A stretch of 64,000 nt of DNA, taken from positions 3,312,945 through 3,376,944 of the forward strand of contig NC_058062.1 in the NCBI RefSeq assembly GCF_020085105.1, read 5' to 3'. Position 1 is the first letter of the stretch, and every line of letters begins with the position of its first letter. Of the stretch, positions 23,538 to 37,600 are shown piece by piece. The stretch comes from Siniperca chuatsi (lineage: Eukaryota > Chordata > Actinopteri > Centrarchiformes > Sinipercidae). The translations under genes were made by a program, and so were the position numbers. The notes under the pieces are model-generated. The model was given only the letters and a program-made list of their open reading frames with translations, was not told the DNA's origin and searched no databases.

Positions 23538-23677
23538 GATACACACGCACACACACACACACCTAACCTTTTACTAACCCTCATAAAGCAGTCTCTACCC
23601 ATGGGGACCTCAATTTTTGTCCCCACGGTGACACAAGTCCCCATGGGTTAATGTGCATTCAGGTTAAAGTCCCCACC

Positions 23678-23711
<34 letters not shown>
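23538..23711. repeat. CA microsatellites around a GGGGAC inverted repeat
   Basis: Two CA runs (about 23543-23562 and 23681-23711) flank a block in which ACCCATGGGGAC (23597-23608) is perfectly inverted as GTCCCCATGGGT (23637-23648). Such CA-plus-GGGGACC blocks are frequent in fish genomes. Confidence 0.8.
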
Positions 23712-23713
<2 letters not shown>

Positions 23714-24648
23714 TAAGAAATTTAAAAAAGAAGGTCCATCATATCAAGGTTCAGATCGTTTCTTGTTTTTTTAGGTTTTCATTTAGGATGTTCATGTTCA
23801 AATCAAAGTTCATGTAGAAACGGTGTCGACAGGATTACCAACAAAGCAGGCAGCTGCACCAGAGCTCCAGGGTCCCAGAAGGAACTCCAGCCTTTCTGTG
23901 TGTCAACTGGTTTGTGCTAATTTAATTGAAAATATGTTTGGGAATATGCACTATTAAAGCACAATATCAGCTGACATGACTAGGGTCTTAAGAAGGTTGT
24001 CCCCTTGATTTCTGCCTAGCTCCTCTTAGCCAGAATGTTTACAAAATGTGAGAATTGGGGCTGGGGTGGGGACAAACACCGATGATAATGAGCCGAAAGA
24101 GCACAGAGCTCCCAAGCCTTACCATTTTTAAACCTCTGGCTGCCGGGTCCATGCCTCCTGGACACGAGGCCGCAGCTGGCCTTGTAGGTCCCGAATCCAA
24201 GAGAGGACAGGAGATGTCAGGGACTGGTACAAAGTGTGTGTTGGTTCTCCTTGGATTGGCTGAACATAGAGTAATAGTCACTTTCAATTTTCACTATCAA
24301 AAATATTTTGATATTAGCGACCCTGACAGCTGTCATTATATTCTCAAAGTCAGCCATTGTTCCTCTTTTTATACTAGCCATGGAAACTGCTACCACCGTC
24401 AACAGGGGGTCAATGACTGAAATAAACCTCAGAGTATTGGCTATTATGTCACAGTTAATGAGGGGCCACACAATTCAGTTTAATTGACCTTTCATCTCCA
24501 AGAAAACACATACAAGCTAGCTTTGAGCAGCAAAGGTTTCTGCACACAATATGTGTATTGTTAGAAATATCACCTGCATTAAAATAATACACCAACAAGA
24601 ATCTATGTGATGTATCAAGTCAAGACTTCATTATTTCAGTTTTGTCCT
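23712..24648. other. Gene-free stretch
   Basis: Nothing recognised. A GC-richer patch near 24050-24240 has open frames on both strands and no known motif. Confidence 0.35.
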
Positions 24649-24872
24649 TATGTTGCATATCTTTAAAAAAAAAAAAAATAATTTTTGCCTTTATTTGATA
24701 GGAGCAGCTGAAGAGAGACAGGAAATGTGGGAGCGAGAGAGGCGATGACATGCAGCAAAAAGCCACAAGTTACATTCAAACCCAGGCCACTGCGGTAAGG
24801 ACTCAGCCTTGTACATGGGGCACATGCTCTACCAAGAGAGCTACCAGGGCACCCCTATGTTGCATATCTTTA
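24649..24872. repeat. 17-bp target-site duplication around a SINE
   Basis: TATGTTGCATATCTTTA occurs at 24649-24665 and again, identically, at 24856-24872, exactly bounding the SINE. Confidence 0.92.
24666..24855 (-). mobile_element. tRNA-derived SINE
   Basis: Read on the minus strand it starts GGGGTGCCCTGGTAGCTCTC with a tRNA-like D-arm (GCTC...GAGC) and box A-like TAGCTCTCTTGG. A box B-like GGGTTTGAATG follows about 60 bases later, then a non-tRNA body (CATTTCCTGTCTCTCTTCAG) and an A/T-rich tail next to the left duplication. A perfect 17-bp target-site duplication flanks it. The 3' tail points left, consistent with LINE-mobilised insertion on the minus strand. The preserved duplication suggests a fairly recent event. 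This is a SINE head, not a functional tRNA gene. Confidence 0.88.
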
Positions 24873-25269
24873 TATTAATTTGTGTTAAATCAAATTACTG
24901 CACATAAAATCTGGGACCATGTAGTATAGCCTAGAAAAATGAGAATGAGAGGAACAGGGGATTAATCAGGACCCAGCAGCTCATTTATGCCCCATGGCCC
25001 CAGAACAGGTTAACACGGTCATAAAAAAATAAGGGCCTATAACATTTGCATTGACAATTGTCTGCAAGACCAGTATCACTTTCTGTTGAAGTGTAAGAAT
25101 GGAAATGTAAGAATGCAAGGATGGTGAAAAATGGGGAAAAGTACTGTTATTTAAAACATATATGTTTAAGTTAGCTTTGTTATTACAGTTGGATAAGTTA
25201 GATTTGTTTCACCTTCAAGCAGTTTATGTTTGACTTTATTCCTGCTTGGAACCATTATTTTGGCATCAT
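24873..25269. other. Gene-free stretch between the SINE and the LINE
   Basis: AT-rich DNA with no recognised feature. Confidence 0.4.
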
Positions 25270-25280
25270 TGTATTGTAGT
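25270..25280. repeat. Left copy of the 11-bp LINE target-site duplication
   Basis: TGTATTGTAGT here is repeated exactly at 27424-27434 on the other side of the LINE fragment. Confidence 0.85.
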
Positions 25281-27423
25281 CCGCCAGGACATTTTTAGGC
25301 CGGAGGTCGATGATCGACTTTGTTGTCGTATCATCTGACTCTCCGCCGCGTGTCTTGGACACTCGGGTGAAAGGGGCGGAGCTGTCAACCGATCACCACC
25401 TGGTGGTGAGTTGGATCCGCTGGCGGGGAGGAAGCCGGACAGACTTGGCAGGCCCAAGCGTATCGTGAGGGTCTGCTGGGAACGTCTGGCGGAGCCCTCT
25501 GTCAGCAGGGTCTACAACTCACACCTCCGGGAGAGCTTCTCCCAGATCCCGGGAGGTTGGGGACATTGAGTCCGAGTGGACCATGTTTTCCACCTCCATT
25601 GTCGATGCGGCGGCTCGTAGCTGTGGTCGCAAGGTTTCTGGTGCCTGTCGCGCGGCAATCCCCGAACACGGTGGTGGACGCCGGAAGTAAGGGATGCCGC
25701 CAGGCTGAAGAAGGAGTCCTATCGGGCCTTGTTGGCTCGTGGGACTCCCGAGGCAGCTGACAGGTACCGGCAGGCTAAGCGTGCTGCAGCCCGTGCGGTC
25801 ACAGAGGCAAAACCCAGGACTGGGAGAGGTTCGAGAGGCCATGGAGGAGGACTATCGGTCGGCCTCAAAGAAATTCTGGCAAACCGTCCGACGGCTCAGG
25901 AGGGGGAAGCAGTGCTTCACCAACACCTTGTACGGTGCGGGTGGAGAGCTGTTGACCTCGACTGGGGATGTTGTCGGACGGTGGAAGGAATACTTTGAGG
26001 ATCTCCTCAATCCCGCTGTCACGTCTTCCAAGAGGAAGCGGAGGCTGGGGACTCGGAGGCGGACTCATCCATCACCCTGGCCCAAGTCACTGAGGTTGTT
26101 GGCAAGCTCCTTGGTGGCAAGGCTTCGGGGTGGATGAGATCCGCCCTGAGTATCTTAAGTCTCTGGATGTTGTGGGACTGTCTTGGCTGACACGCCTCTG
26201 CAACATCGCGTGGCGGGTCTGGGACAGTGCCTCTGGACTGGCAGACCGGGGTGGTGGTCCCTCTGTATAAGAAGGGGGACCGGAGGGTGTGTTCCAATCA
26301 CAGAGGATCACACTTCTCAGCCTCCCGGTAAGGTCTATTCCAGGGTACTGGAGAGGAGAATTCGTCCGATAGTCGAACCTCGGATTCAGGAGGAGCAGAG
26401 TGGTTTTCGTCCCGGTCGTGGAACACTGGACCAGCTCTATACTCTCCATCGGGTGCTCGAGGGTTCATGGGAGTTTGCCCAACCAGTCCACATGTGCTTT
26501 GTGGATCTGGAGAAGGCATTCGACCGTGTGCCCCGGGCGCTTTGTGGGGAGTGCTCTGGGAGTATGGGGTCCGGGGCCCTTTGCTAAGGGCTGTCCGGTC
26601 CCTGTATAACCGGAGCAGGAGCTGTGTTCGCATTGCCGGCAGTAAGTCAGACCTGTTCCCGGTACATGTTGGACTCCGCCAGGGCTGCCCTTTGTCACCG
26701 GTTCTGTTCATAATTTATATGGACAGAATTTCTAGGCGCAGTCAGGGGCCGGAGGGTGTCCGGTTTGGGAACCACAGGATCTCATCTCTGCTGTTTGCAG
26801 ATGATGTCGTTCTGATGGCTTCTTCAAACCGGGACCTGCAGCATGCACTGGGACGGTTTGCAGCCGAGTGTGAAGCAGCTGGGATGAGAATCAGCTCTTC
26901 CAAATCTGAGGCCATGGTTCTTGACCGGAAAAAGGTGGTTTGCTCTCTTCGCGTGGGTGGGGAGTCCTTGCCCCAAGTGGAGGAGTTTAAGTATCTTGGG
27001 GTCTTGTTCACGAGTGAGGGACGGATGGAGCGTGAGATTGACAGGCGGATCGGTGCAGCGCCTGCAGTGATGCGGGCGCTGTATCGGACCGTTGTGGTAA
27101 AGAAGGAGCTGAGTCGAAAGACAAAGCTCTCGATTTACCAGTCAATCACGCCCTGCCCTCACCTATGGTCATGAGCTTTGGGTAGTGACCGAGAAAGGAC
27201 AAGATCGCGGATACAAGCGCCGAAATGGGCTTCCTCCGCCGAGTGGCTGGGCGCTCCCTTAGAGATAGGGTGAGGAGCTCAGTCACACGGGGAGCTCGAG
27301 TAGAGCCGCTGCTCCTCCACGCCGAGAGGAGCCAGCTGAGGTGGCTAGGGCATCTGATCCGGATGCCTCCTGGACGCCTCCCTCGGGAGGCGTTCTGGGC
27401 ATGTCCCACCGGGAGGCGGCCGA
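25281..27423 (+). pseudogene. Non-LTR retrotransposon (LINE) fragment, ORF2-like endonuclease/reverse transcriptase relic
   Basis: Successive plus-strand frames give the end of an APE-type endonuclease (IDFVVVSSDSP and TDHHLV, the latter at 25388-25405). Next come RT palm motif A (FVDLEKAFDRVPR, about 26500-26535), the LRQGCPLSPVLF block (about 26670-26705) and the catalytic FADD (26794-26805). A post-RT region follows (VEEFKYLGVLFTSEG, then LRRVAGRSLRDRVRSSV and GHLIRMPPGRLPREAF). Several frameshifts and stops separate these pieces, so the copy is inactive. Most of the endonuclease is missing at the 5' end. At the 3' end the frame is still open when the element stops, so the C-terminus and 3' UTR are absent too. 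An 11-bp duplication flanks it. The clade is uncertain; it belongs to an abundant fish LINE family. The GC content is clearly above its surroundings. Confidence 0.92.
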
Positions 27424-27434
27424 TGTATTGTAGT
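27424..27434. repeat. Right copy of the 11-bp LINE target-site duplication
   Basis: TGTATTGTAGT, identical to 25270-25280, begins immediately after the last LINE bases (GCGGCCGA). Confidence 0.85.
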
Positions 27435-29053
27435 ATATATGTTGTTTGTACTCCGCACCATGTTAACATGCTCATAAAATCTCAATCTCAATCTGGGAAT
27501 GCAGAATGGGAAATTGTTGCTTCCCTTAAATACTGTGATAAGCCTGTAAAGAGGCAAATAGTTTGAAAGCCCAATCCACCATTTGAAGTGTTGGCAAAAT
27601 AATTTTAAGTTTAAACCTAATGGTGATACATTTCCAAGAATCCTGTGTATTTGAGAATATAAAGATGAATCATGATGCATGCTCAGGGATAAAATATCAA
27701 AAATGGATTTCCAAGAGGAAAGAAGACCAAAAGAGACATAAAACACACAGAGCATACAGCAACATAATAGTGACATCTCATTATTGATTTAAGACATCTT
27801 CTCTGGGGAGTGATATATCATGTGTAGCTCTTACAAAATCTGAAAAATAAGTACTTTAAGTTGTAAATGATATCAACATTTATAAACTTAGACAGAAATG
27901 TGTCCCCCTGGAGTCTGTCATCCAGATTTATGTATCAAAGCTTTTTTGAATATCCCTGTTGTGACAAGAAAGGCAATCAGCCCTGAGCCAATAGTAACGT
28001 GTTATGAAAATATTCAAAGTGGAAATGATGCCGTCATCGCTGACTCCAGTATGCAGAGTGCACTTTGACTCCTCCAGATGCTGACTCTTGGAGTGGGACC
28101 AGGATCCGTGACGCACCATGGTCATCATTTTTTGGTCGCAGGAACTGTGTGGAGGTCAGGCAGGATCGGGGTCAAGCCTTTTGCTTCTAACACAAGTTTC
28201 CTGAGCATACATAGTGATTACAATCTTAACATCAAGAGGGGAGTGAGGTCATTCTGTACTCTGCAGATGTAATGTGCACATCTGCTGCCGATCCTCACTG
28301 TCGTCTACCAGGAGGCAGGAAACATCATGACCAACACAGTTTGTTCTGCAGGAGTTCTTGAGCAGATTAGTGCTTGATTTCATGCACTCCCTGTTCATGT
28401 TATGAATACTTATTTGTTGGGGACAAATCCAGTGTGCTGCCCCGTTGGTTCTGTTTTTCCTCTAGTGTAGTTGTTGAAGATTTAGTCTTTTTAGGTTTTT
28501 ATGTTTTATGAGTAAAGATGCCAACTATTAAAGATTTGAGTTGCAAAAGATTCAACCCCTGAAAGAAAGTTTTTTTTCCCATTAACATACTGTAAATCAC
28601 ACCTGCCAACAACAGTTCAAAACCCTTCCACTGCTCCGACCCACTGTTGGAACATCATTACAAACTTATTTTATTTGGACAAACTTTGTTCAAACTCACA
28701 GAACTGTATTTTAAATTGTAATGAAGACACTGTAGTTTCCAAAAATAGTAAATAAAAGGTTGATTTAAAAAAAATGTGTATAATAAGGTGCACATGACAA
28801 CCGCCGTATGTCTGATCTGATGGAATGGTGCAAATATAAAGAAACATGTTTTCTGGGATTTGAATATTTCACTTTTTAAAGCAACTTTAAAAGAATTTTA
28901 ATTTATATTTTACCCTTCCCCCGTTTGTCTCGAGGACAGACAGACTGTGCTTCACGATCACTTTAAACCAAAACGCAAAATTCAGTCAAAACAGTCAAAC
29001 AGGCTACATATTCCCTTTGGTTGACTTAACCCTAGAATCCATGTTCTTGCTGG
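27435..29053. other. Gene-free stretch
   Basis: No recognised gene or element. Open frames here are short and unfamiliar. Confidence 0.4.
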
Positions 29054-29072
29054 CTTTTCTTGGCTTCCAGAT

Positions 29073-29519
29073 GTGCTCCAAATCCTTCTCATCATCCCAG
29101 TCTATCCGACATCACCAGCCACACTTCTGACTCTCTCATATTCACGCTCCGAAGGAGTGAAACAGATCAATTGGGAGTTTCACCCATCTACCTTTTTTCG
29201 TCTCAACTCCTATCTCAGCCCATACGAGCGGCTAACCAAATACATCAGCTCAGAGCAAACCATCCATCAGGCATATCGCTCCTACATCTGCAACAATCTT
29301 AACGAAACGCCCACACTCAACTCAGCGCAATATAATCTGACTCTTTGGGGACCTGTAATCACCTTGGCTGGAACCAGTCCTGAGACAGATCCCCACCCTG
29401 AGTCTCCCACTGCCCGGTCTTACATCCTCCCAGACCAGCCTAACAGACAACATCCCTCTTCCATCACCACCCCTCCCTTACATCCATCCATCTGTCCTCA
29501 ACATACTTCTACCTTCTGA
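29073..29519 (+). CDS. Unrecognised 148-codon open frame with terminal-exon-like signals
   Basis: I do not recognise this protein. The frame is open from before 29073 to a TGA at 29517-29519. Its N-terminal part is hydrophobic, and its C-terminal third is rich in proline, serine and threonine. A pyrimidine-rich acceptor (CTTTTCTTGGCTTCCAG) lies about 20 bases upstream, with the frame open from it. An ATTAAA signal follows the stop within about 10 bases, then a GT-rich tract (TTGTTGTGGTGTGG). Together these could mark a last coding exon. Against it, a second plus-strand frame overlaps the first 230 bases, codon use is not clearly biased, and no upstream exon is recognisable. It could also be a transposon remnant. 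Confidence 0.2.
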   Translation: MLQILLIIPVYPTSPATLLTLSYSRSEGVKQINWEFHPSTFFRLNSYLSPYERLTKYISSEQTIHQAYRSYICNNLNETPTLNSAQYNLTLWGPVITLAGTSPETDPHPESPTARSYILPDQPNRQHPSSITTPPLHPSICPQHTSTF

Positions 29520-31347
<1,828 letters not shown>

Positions 31348-31630
31348 GAGAGACTCAGCGGACTCACCTTTGTATATACCTGACTCTTTTTTTGTACGTA
31401 CGTTTCTTTTTACATCTCCTTGCTTTTCACTGGGACAATGCTAGAATTTGACCTACACAGGACCAGACTTGCACGGTAAGGAAGAGTGACATAAGATGTC
31501 TTTAAATGCTGTGTGTATGCATGTTAAAGCCCTCTTTATCTCAAGGATCTCAAGCCAAAGCCTGCAGTCTGCTGTAGAGAGGAAATGTTTCAACTGATAG
31601 GGCACAAGGAATAAAGAGGGCATTTCTGTT
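31348..31630 (+). other. smim36: Probable smim36 3' UTR with AATAAA signal
   Basis: AATAAA at 31610-31615 is the first canonical polyadenylation signal after the stop. A longer 3' UTR cannot be excluded. Confidence 0.4.
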
Positions 31631-33859
31631 GTGACGTATTGATAGAGTGGGAGAGAGGTTTAGGATTAAGGTTAGGAAAACATACAGAGAAATGTAATAG
31701 AGGAGAAAATGAGTTAGTGTGGCTCTTTTAGATTTCAAATGAGTGCATGCATTTGAAGACTATCATACTTTAAGAAATAGTCTACGTGTCGCACCATGAC
31801 ATCTTTGGACTTTGTTCCTCTTCTCCAACATGTAGATAAAACTATTATCTCTGCTTTAACTGCTCTATCAAAATCAAAGCGGGATTGCTCTTGACTGGCT
31901 GTCATTCAGGGATTAGTGTTCAACATTTGGTTAAGTCTGGACGGACAGCAACCTCTTACATAACATGAGGAAGTGTGATGCGCTTGGATGTGGTTGTCAA
32001 AGCGGCAGACAGCTGGTGAAAGCTCTCCGATCAAGGTCCTGACCTGCAACGTCTAGATTCTTATTTTGAGATGTGTGTCTCTAATCACCCCGCCCACTCA
32101 ACAGGAAGATGTTAATCCTTCAGTTCAGCGCTCCACTTAGCTGCCACCATACAAGCACAACTATAGCTAAAAGTGTACCTGTTGTTCATCGTACTGTTTC
32201 CACAGCTCAGATGGATAAACTGACCATTAAGTTTTGTTGAGAACTTGTTTTGATCGATTTCTCCTCTAATGCGCTCAATATTTATTCTCTCAACTCAAAT
32301 ATATTTGGCATCTGCTTTTTTGCTCCTTCCGGCTCTGTCCAAACTGTTTTACAGGTCGCTCATTGTAAAGGATCTTGCGTGCAGCGCCATGCTGTAATCT
32401 GTGGCAAGTCAGACTGATTAGCTGGCCTGTCAGAGCAGTCAGAGGATCTGAAATCAAAGCAGGGGCAAGGAGCTGATTTACTGAGTTATCTGGGTAACTG
32501 TGCTGAGAGAAACCCCAAAGCCTGTCAAATCTTAAACATGGATTGAAAAGAAACGTTGCCAGGTTTTACTCAACAAAGCCATGGAGATAAGTCATTGAAC
32601 CGGCCTCTTGGAAAAGGCCCCCGATTGGAGTTTTTGTCAGACAAACATATCCTGGAGACAAGGATCTTCTGGAGGCAAAAATAATCCTGTTGGTTGCGTT
32701 TAAACTCAGTGGGTGGGGCCTGAGATCCAGCAAAGTAACGAAACCTAGAAAGCTGGAAGCTAATGTTAGGGAGTTAGTAAATACCATTCATGTCAACATC
32801 CAAGTTGTAATTATGGCTGGGATGTGCCAGAGTTTGTTCTTCAAGGTAATTAAACATAAATTTAATGGATATAGTGCTATTCTATATAACCCTCACATCA
32901 ACTCGACAATCATACAATTGTCTTGATTTTTCTGATGTTGTGAACGCTTGCAAGTTGCAAACACTTTGCTAATAAATTAAATATGGAGGTCATTGATGTT
33001 CGATTTTTTTGGTATTTACTTTTTGGTCATAGTTTGTCTTTGCATTCACGTTTGCTTATTAAATGTTGCTATAGAAACTTCTTCGTCTCTGCCCACTCGG
33101 GTCGGAGGATCCATTAGTGATGTTTTCAGGCTCTAGAGCATATCTGCCTTCCAGAAACAAATGTATAAATAATACTACAATCTATCTGAATCGGAGATAG
33201 TACAATGAGAGAATATACAGGCAACTGAAATCACTTCTTTGTTGGTTAATACAGAAACTATGTAGCCTAGTACCTGATTATTCAACAGATTGTGATTACA
33301 GCTTTCAGTCCGAGCTGCCAACACTCAACAGAAATAGATCCCATAGAGAACTCTCTCAGTAAACATGGACAGAAACCTGGATGGAGCTCAATGTAATCCT
33401 GCTACTTCTGAGAAATGCGCAGTAAATGGATCTCATTCATAATAGGTTAATGGCATTCTTTGTAAAGTCTGTAAAGATTAGCCAAAAAGATGGTAAATAC
33501 ATTATGTAATTATGAAAAATTACATCTTATAATTTTAAATGGCTCGTATTCAACTTGTAATGGAGCATTTGGATTACATGTATCTGCATCAGATATATTT
33601 ATACAGGCGACAGAGCCTTTATTTTAATTTCTCATATATTTTACTATTTCAGTAAAGACAAAAGCAACTGTAAATCATCAACTGACCTCCATCCCAGCCC
33701 TGCCTCTTGGTGTCTAAACAGGCAGAGGAACACTTCTTTAATAAACAAAAAGTACCATATTTATCTTAAAACGAAAACCTAAAAGAATGACCCTAGGTTT
33801 GCAAGACAGAGACCTGTTTGTGTAGCCTCGAATAATGCAGGGCTAAAAACTGGCTGCGA
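31631..33859. other. Gene-free stretch
   Basis: About 2.2 kb between smim36 and the next repeats. No recognised gene, RNA or element. Confidence 0.4.
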
Positions 33860-34260
33860 GCTAAAATGTTTAGTACTCTGTTACACGTAAAAGTCCTGAA
33901 TTCCAAATTTTGCTTAAGTAAAAGTACATAAGTATTAGCAACAAAATATACTTAAGGTTCAGTCAGCGAATCCAAATCAACACACTTTTCAACAAACTCA
34001 GCGAATATCTCCTCACGGTCCGCCAGCTGTCCGTTCAGTGTGTGCGCTGAAAGAAAATCCGGTTCCCCTGGCTCTGTAAATGGGAAACAAACAAAGTGGC
34101 TCTGACCGAACCACGCAACGCAATTCCAGCCAATCAGCAACAGTTCGTGCTCGTGCTCGGCTGCTCTCCCTCTTCCACGTCCTTGCCCACGAGGAATGGA
34201 GCTACACCATGCTGGTAATGAAACGGAAATAACATAGGAGACATAGCCTTTCCAACTTGG
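33860..34260. repeat. MITE fragment followed by an unassigned repeat-like block
   Basis: Bases 33865-33955 carry GTAAAAGTCCTGAATTCCAA and TTAAGTAAAAGTACATAAGT, as in the 15340 MITE family. The next 300 bases are GC-richer. They hold a minus-strand frame of 62 codons and look like a dispersed fish repeat, but no second copy is in the window to prove it. Confidence 0.45.
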
Positions 34261-34577
34261 TATAAAATATTTTACTTGCTATGGCAGACCTCACATTCTT
34301 TTCCTTGGAATTTATTCGCCTGTGTAATGTTACTCGTTCCACCTATGAATTTGCAAACAAACAAGAAAAATAAAATCTTCTTTTGGAGCCCAAACTTTGC
34401 CTCTGACACCAGCAGAACATCATAATTCCTGTATGTATTCAACATTGTAAAAGCCAGATATCAAACAACGGGCCTCATTTCTGAATGTTTAATTTTTTTG
34501 TTAAAATTAATTTGTTCATAAAAACAAAATTAGTAAAAGTTTAAAAACTCTTATTAGGAAATCTAATAACATAAATG

Positions 34578-34578
<1 letters not shown>

Positions 34579-34635
<57 letters not shown>
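34579..34635. repeat. (TA)n microsatellite
   Basis: About 28 uninterrupted TA units. The YIYIYI-type frame across it is an artefact. It is prone to cruciform extrusion and to assembly error. Confidence 0.97.
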
Positions 34636-34638
<3 letters not shown>

Positions 34639-37600
34639 TTTTGCCCAGTGAATGTAGTCCACCACTGATATGATGGATGAGATACAGTTTAAAGTTTCAA
34701 TTATTGATTTACAATTATAAATATAAAACACAGGTTGTTTTTGGACAGATCTTAACCTGAATTGATTCTACTGTATATTTCTGATAACAATAATCATATA
34801 CAATCAATAACAATTTTATTGGCATTACTATTAGTTGGATTAATCATTATCATCATCACTGTCATTATCATGCCGGATTTCAATAGACATGAGGGGAGAA
34901 ACTTTTTAATATTGGTAGCTTACACAACCAGATATGGAGATTGTGAATGTTTGTTGCAGTGAAATCAAAAAGGTAGACTTCAGTCTGTGACACTGAGGTG
35001 TAAAGTGAGTACAGGAAGGCGGCCATGCCTCACTGCACTCTGCAGCCCTCAGCCAGAAGCACCACTGTGCTTTCCACTATAGAGCACGCTAGGCTCAGCC
35101 ATTTAGCTGCAAGATTAATTAACTGAGGTGCGGCAAAACACTGCAGCAGCAAAGCTCCTGACCTCAATACACAGTTTAGTTTTTGTATTCAAACACTAAA
35201 CCAAGCTGTTTAACCCCGTGTCACATGTGTACATAAAGCCTCTTCTCTCCTAAGGGCACTCCCACCTATATGTCTGTCCTACAAGACCAGTAGAAGTTGT
35301 TATACTAAAACCTGCACACTTGCTTCATTCATCCACTAAACAAGTGTCTCCATAGATTGTAGGCTTTACCTGTGGATTCCGATCTTCAGTTTGTGTTCTC
35401 AGTATGAAATGATATGTATCTGGGATCTGAGCAGCTGACGGGTAAAGTTAGGACACTGAAACCAGGTCATTTGTCAATAAGGTTGTGTCAAACAACATCA
35501 GCTGGTCTCACCCCGACCCCTGAATTTTCAGGCTGAGACTGTTGCTGCGTAGTTGCTCAGTGGGTCAGTAGTAGTGGGTCAGTCAACAATACAATATATG
35601 AAGTAAAAATTATATTTTTTATTAGAAAAGCAGAAACACAGAATGTCTGTACCTGTGAGCATTTGTTGGGGGTCAAATTGTGAATCATTAATAAAGACGA
35701 GCACATTCTTCTTTAACTGAGACGCCTTAAATTTGCACCAATTGACAAAATGAAATTCTGGTGATACGTGAACTGAAACGGGAAAACACAGTACAAAACG
35801 GCCCAACTCTGTCCAGGAAAAAAGCTGGTTCTGTCGCCATCTTTGTGTCTATTTGTACCCTCTGGTATAAATCAAAGACTGGTCTGTTTTATGATCTGAA
35901 TCTGCTTTACTGTATTTCCAATCTTCATCAGACTGGTATTATCAGGTTTTTATACAATCAGTGACAGTTGAGGTTCTTGGCAACAGGGAGGCTGACCCAC
36001 CTGCAGACACTCAAGCAGGCAGAGGTAGAGCAGGTCGAATTAGAGGCACTTTACTCAAAACAATGGTCAATGAACAGGCTTAGAATCAACAACCAAGACA
36101 GTCCAAACACGCAAACAAGTCCGAATGGACAAAGGCAAGAACGCAAGTAACTCAGCAGGAACCGGGACAGGGGAGAAAAGGTTGGACCACTGTAACAGGT
36201 GGACAACATGCCAACTGGGAGAGGGCAAGTGCTGATATTTGTGTGCTGAGGCAGGGAGGAGCAGGGTGTGGAGGGGACCGGTGGACAGGTGGGTCATGCC
36301 ACGCTTGGATGGAAGGTAGGGATGGGAAAGAGTCCAATGTTTACAACTTGCAAGTGTTCACATCACTGGACATCTCAAGGCAGCTGTATAATTACAGAGT
36401 TGGTTTTGTGAGAGTTAAAAATACTGTACATGGTCAGTGTAGAGCTATATTCTTTAGATCAGTGTTTGCAGACCCCACACACCCGTGGCACACCCACACA
36501 GGTGCTTTCACTCATTCTGGCTAATTAGACCTATGCTCAGGTTGAGGTTGGGTGGAGCTTGGCAGGGAATTACGTGACGTCATGGAAGCACATGTACTAA
36601 TAAAGGTACAGTCACATCAGCCTCCTGTACAACGAAATTGCTCCGCACTCAGCTCTGAAAAGGATGTGATGTCACATTTCTGATGTGGGTAATTAATACA
36701 TATTGAGTACAGCGATCCCAGAACAGTCTGTGAGAGCAATGCTGATCTCTGAGTATATGCAGGAGCTGCCCAGGAGATCCCCCTCATACAGGTTTCATTT
36801 GAAGATGAAGTGAATGGGGGCCGCACCTTCAAATTGGGAAAGGTGTAATTTGTCCTGCCCTAACAAGCTCCACAAAACTGGTAGGACCGAAGTGATGTCA
36901 GTTAAAGGGGGATTTTACACATCAAAGTCTGTTTACAGGTGTTGGGGAGTACTACTGCATATGTGAATAAAGTTGTATTAAGCCTTTAGTGTCTGCAGAG
37001 GGAGCTGTGTGAAGTCTGATGAATTGCCTCAAGTCACTTGAGTCAGTGTTGGTCGGGTCTGACTACATATTTAAAAATGGAAACAAATCTGGGGGTGTTG
37101 CGTTCGAAAGAAGTGAGCTTACCAGACCCCGGTAGCCCGCTGCTCACCTCTGCTGCAGGCTGGAGGCTCCAGGCCAATCTCTGACCCAGCTGTTGGCGGT
37201 TGAGTTGCATTGTGGGTAATATAGGGACCAGGTTTTGATAAGGAAGAAGAATGCGTGGAATAAAAAAGACGATCTCTCTGCATTTACTGGTTCTGCTGCA
37301 TTTACTTTGATACTTTTTTTTTCTGTCCATCGTGAGTCCAACAATTTATAGCAATGCTAACTCAAAGTACTCTTTCAAGCTCAGTCTGTACATGCCCAAA
37401 TAGTCCTGAGAAGAGGTAAAATCACACAGCATAAGTGAGCACACCTGTGTGGGTGGACCATGGATGTGTAAGGGCTTTAAAGTAATCCAATCTAACCTAA
37501 ATAATATGTACCCTGACCTCGATCAAAAAACTTTACCATAACCCAAATCCTCCACATTTTACCATAAAAAAATATTTCCTATAAGTCCTTGTTATATAAA

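Noticed and set aside
24750..24857. Possible minus-strand tRNA gene
   Set aside because: The D-arm and T-arm resemble a tRNA, but it continues into a SINE body with a tail and target-site duplication, and the cloverleaf is degenerate.
26467..27174. A live reverse transcriptase gene (235 codons)
   Set aside because: The FADD and motif A regions are in different frames separated by frameshifts, and both termini are missing; it is a dead LINE fragment.
34516..34731. 71-codon minus-strand frame with an IYIYIY run
   Set aside because: Artefact of the (TA)n array.
35968..36340. Possible gene or LTR element with opposing open frames
   Set aside because: Transposon-like composition only; no motif, terminal repeat or second copy in the window to name it.
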